From NCBI GenBank assembly GCA_016195115.1, contig JACQAI010000614.1, positions 1-14,881 of the forward strand: 14,881 bases of DNA. Reading direction: 5' to 3'. This DNA comes from Pseudomonadota bacterium (GTDB taxonomy: Bacteria > Pseudomonadota > Alphaproteobacteria > Elsterales > Elsteraceae). Position 1 is the first letter of the stretch. Every line of letters starts with the position of its first letter. A program made the translations under genes and the position numbers. The notes below the pieces were generated by a model, which was not told the DNA's origin, ran no database searches, and worked only from the letters and a program-made list of their open reading frames with translations. Positions 12,948 to 14,881 of this stretch are shown piece after piece.

Positions 12948-14558
12948 ATGCCCAACCGGCACTTCTCGAGCTTGAGCTTGGCCGCCCTGCTGGCGGTCGG
13001 GGCGTGCTGGTGGGCCGTCGTTCCGGACGCTGCTGCCGCCGACGCCCCGGAGGGTGCCCCGCAGGTGACCCGCGGCGCGCCGAGCGGCGACGGCACCGCG
13101 CCGTCGGGGGCGCCGAGTGCTCCCGCGAGCCTGACCGCGACCGAGCTGCTCGCCGCCGCCAAGACCGGCAACGTCGACGCGCAGCTGAAGCTCGGCAACG
13201 CCTACCTGGGCGTCAAGCCGCCCAACGCCCAGGAGGCGTTGAAGTGGTTCCGCACGGCCTCGGACAAAGGCAGTGGCATCGCCGCCTTCAATATCGGCGT
13301 GATGTACACCGAGGGTGTGGCGGTACCCAAGAATCCGGCCGAGGGCGCGAAATGGCATCGGATCGCCGCCGATCGGGGGTACGCCGGCGCCCAGAACGCG
13401 CTCGGCCGGCTTTACGAGACCGGGCAGGGCGTGCCGCAGGATTTTTCCGAAGCCGTCAAGTGGTTCCGCCTGGCGGCCGATCAAAAGAACTCCTCGGGCC
13501 AGAACAATCTCGGGTTCATGTATGAGAGCGGGCGCGGCGTCGCCGCCAACCGGGTCGAGGCCGTGCGCCTCTATCGCCTTGCCGCCGACCAGGGCAACGC
13601 GGTCGCGCAAAGCAACCTCGGGTTCCAGTATCTCGCTGGCCAGGGCGTCGCGCAGAACGACTCTGCGGCGTATTTCTGGCTCAATCTCGGGGCCGCCAAC
13701 CTGCCGACCAGCATGACGACCATGCGCGACCGGGTCGTGCGCGGCCGCGACGCGGCGTCGAAGAAGCTCGCTCCCGCCGAGCTCGAGCGGGTTCAGCACT
13801 TGGCCGCCGTCTGGAAGCCGGGCAGCGCCGACGTCCCGGCGGAGATACCGGGAGACAGCGCCAGGCCGCAGCCCGCGAACGTCGCCGCGGCGCGGCCTCC
13901 CGCTGGGCTACCCGGTGGACAGCCCAGTCCGCGCGGCTCCGGCACCGGCTTCGTGATCAGCCAGAGCGGTTTCGTGCTGACCAACAATCACGTGATCGCG
14001 GAATGCACCGAGGTGCGGGCGCGGCACGGCGCGAACCCCCTCGGCACGCTGACCAGCGTCGCGCGCGACGCCCAGAACGATCTTGCGCTGCTCAAGCTGC
14101 CGGTGCGCTTCGCCGAGCCGACAGCGGCGTTCCGCGACGGCGCGCCGCGGCTTGGCGACGGCGTCGTGGTCTACGGCTTTCCCCTGGTCGGCATGCTCGC
14201 GCCGCAAGGCAATCTCACCACCGGCAGTATCAGCGCACTCGCCGGGCTCGCCAACGACTCGCGCATGCTGCAGATCAGCGCGCCGGTCCAACCCGGCAAC
14301 AGCGGCGGTCCGTTGCTCGATGCCGGCGGCAACGTCGTCGGCGTGATCAACATGAAGCTGAACGCGCTCAGGACTGCGGCGGCCACCGGCGACATTCCGC
14401 AGAACGTCAATTTCGCCATCAAGGCGAGCATCGCGCGCAATTTCCTCGACGCCAACAGCATCGACTATCAGACCGCGACGGCAACCCGCGAGCTCAAGCC
14501 CGCCGACATCGCCGATCGCGCCAAGAAGTTCACGCTGCTGATCGAGTGCTGGAGGTAG
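12948..14558 (+). CDS. Exported Sel1-repeat and trypsin-like serine protease fusion
   Basis: A 536-residue exported protein. Residues 1-30 are a signal peptide; VGAC (17-20) could be a lipobox, but WWAVVPDAAAADA follows, so cleavage by ordinary signal peptidase is also possible. A Pro/Ala/Gly-rich linker (33-62) leads into five Sel1-type repeats of about 36 residues (72-252), with motifs such as AQNALGRLYETGQGVPQDFS and AVKWFRLAADQ. After a second linker (about 290-330) comes a DegP-like trypsin fold: GSGTGFVIS, the catalytic His348 in TNNHVI, Asp378 in NDLALL and Ser452 in GNSGGPL. No PDZ domain follows. Sel1 repeats bind partner proteins, so a periplasmic protease targeted by its repeats is a reasonable inference. 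ATG 12948 is chosen because it starts the signal peptide; the frame is open upstream. The Shine-Dalgarno is weak. It ends 31 bases from the convergent cupredoxin gene. Confidence 0.92.
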   Translation: MPNRHFSSLSLAALLAVGACWWAVVPDAAAADAPEGAPQVTRGAPSGDGTAPSGAPSAPASLTATELLAAAKTGNVDAQLKLGNAYLGVKPPNAQEALKWFRTASDKGSGIAAFNIGVMYTEGVAVPKNPAEGAKWHRIAADRGYAGAQNALGRLYETGQGVPQDFSEAVKWFRLAADQKNSSGQNNLGFMYESGRGVAANRVEAVRLYRLAADQGNAVAQSNLGFQYLAGQGVAQNDSAAYFWLNLGAANLPTSMTTMRDRVVRGRDAASKKLAPAELERVQHLAAVWKPGSADVPAEIPGDSARPQPANVAAARPPAGLPGGQPSPRGSGTGFVISQSGFVLTNNHVIAECTEVRARHGANPLGTLTSVARDAQNDLALLKLPVRFAEPTAAFRDGAPRLGDGVVVYGFPLVGMLAPQGNLTTGSISALAGLANDSRMLQISAPVQPGNSGGPLLDAGGNVVGVINMKLNALRTAAATGDIPQNVNFAIKASIARNFLDANSIDYQTATATRELKPADIADRAKKFTLLIECWR

Positions 14559-14589
14559 CTGCTCCGCTCCCCGTGAAGAGGGGCATGGG

Positions 14590-14881
14590 CTATTCGACGA
14601 CCGTGATGATGCCTTGCATGTCTTCGTGATCGTCGCCGCAGAAGATGTCGCAGGCGAACACGAACCTGCCGGTGTTGTCGGGCACGACGCGGACGACGAC
14701 GGTTTGATCGGGCTCGACGTCGGCGCGGACGCCGAGCGCCGGCAGCTTGAAGCCGTGGCGGCGGTCGAGCGAGCTCAACGCGAGCTGCACCGGCTCGCCT
14801 TTCTTCAGTGTGATCTCGGGCGGGATGTATTCGAACCGCTTGACCGCGATCTCGATCACGCGCTCGCCGGTCTGGCCGTGC
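14590..14881 (-). CDS. CuA-type cupredoxin (cytochrome oxidase subunit II-like), 5' partial
   Basis: The C-terminal part of a small blue-copper-fold protein, probably periplasmic or membrane-attached, which would bind copper and carry electrons. From RVIEIAVKRFEY onward it reads as a cupredoxin: PPEITLKKGEPVQLAL, then DRRHGFKLPALGVRADVEP, then FVFACDIFCGDDHEDM. Counting from a possible GTG at 14859, the ligands His35, Cys70, Cys74, His78 and Met81 have the Cys-x3-Cys-x3-His-x2-Met spacing of the CuA site in cytochrome c oxidase subunit II and nitrous oxide reductase. The frame stays open to the right edge (HGQTGER), so the true start, perhaps with a signal peptide or membrane anchor, lies outside. 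The domain lacks the two-helix hairpin of a normal subunit II in the visible part. It could be a stand-alone CuA protein, a COX2 fragment or a copper chaperone. Confidence 0.87.
   Translation of the reverse strand, partial: HGQTGERVIEIAVKRFEYIPPEITLKKGEPVQLALSSLDRRHGFKLPALGVRADVEPDQTVVVRVVPDNTGRFVFACDIFCGDDHEDMQGIITVVE

Noticed and set aside
14569..14583. CCCC/GGGG hairpin between the protease and cupredoxin genes as a terminator
   Set aside because: Only four pairs with a seven-base loop and no T-tract; too weak to call.

Overview
The window is high-GC DNA (many 60-base lines exceed 70 % GC) with tightly packed genes, frequent 4-base ATGA overlaps and a gene set typical of Alphaproteobacteria, perhaps a soil or rhizosphere Rhodospirillales/Hyphomicrobiales-type organism. 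That placement is inferred from protein families (a PAS_5-like protein, a Bug/TctC receptor, a Liv-type transporter, DUF1186 plus SEC-C), not from any marker gene. I saw no rRNA, tRNA, CRISPR array, insertion sequence or phage gene.

Layout from left to right. (a) 3-2090, plus strand: a 5'-truncated cysteine Ntn-hydrolase-like protein and an NAD-dependent epimerase/dehydratase. (b) 2131-4018: a patch of lower GC holding a small secreted protein (minus), a DUF6883-type gene broken by a frameshift, its intact DUF4926-type partner overlapping by ATGA (plus), and a DUF1186/SEC-C protein (minus). (c) 4068-10280, minus strand: one apparent operon read from right to left, in the order ferredoxin reductase, Rieske ferredoxin, periplasmic binding protein, LivH, LivM, LivG, LivF. 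(d) 10446-12229, plus strand: a TctC/Bug solute-binding protein followed 11 bases later by a RutD-like alpha/beta hydrolase. (e) 12245-12709, minus: a PAS-domain protein. (f) 12948-14558, plus: an exported protein joining Sel1 repeats to a trypsin-like protease. (g) 14590-right edge, minus: a cupredoxin with the CuA ligand pattern of cytochrome oxidase subunit II, truncated by the window edge.

How the genes may work together: the operon in (c) combines the electron-transfer half of a three-component Rieske oxygenase with a complete high-affinity uptake system. This suggests import and oxidation of a small, probably aromatic, organic acid, but the terminal oxygenase is not in the window. The divergent pair in (d) adds an orphan carboxylate receptor and a hydrolase. 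The 165-base divergent region 10281-10445 has a perfect 12-base palindrome and a nested hairpin that could coordinate both sides. The most unusual points are the frameshifted DUF6883/DUF4926 pair in the low-GC patch, the oxygenase-less ferredoxin/transporter operon, the Sel1-protease fusion with a palindrome placed inside its putative promoter, and a 15-base tandem duplication at the livM/livG junction.

No stretch over 300 bases lacks a gene. The largest gene-free intervals are 12710-12947 and 10281-10445, both described below.
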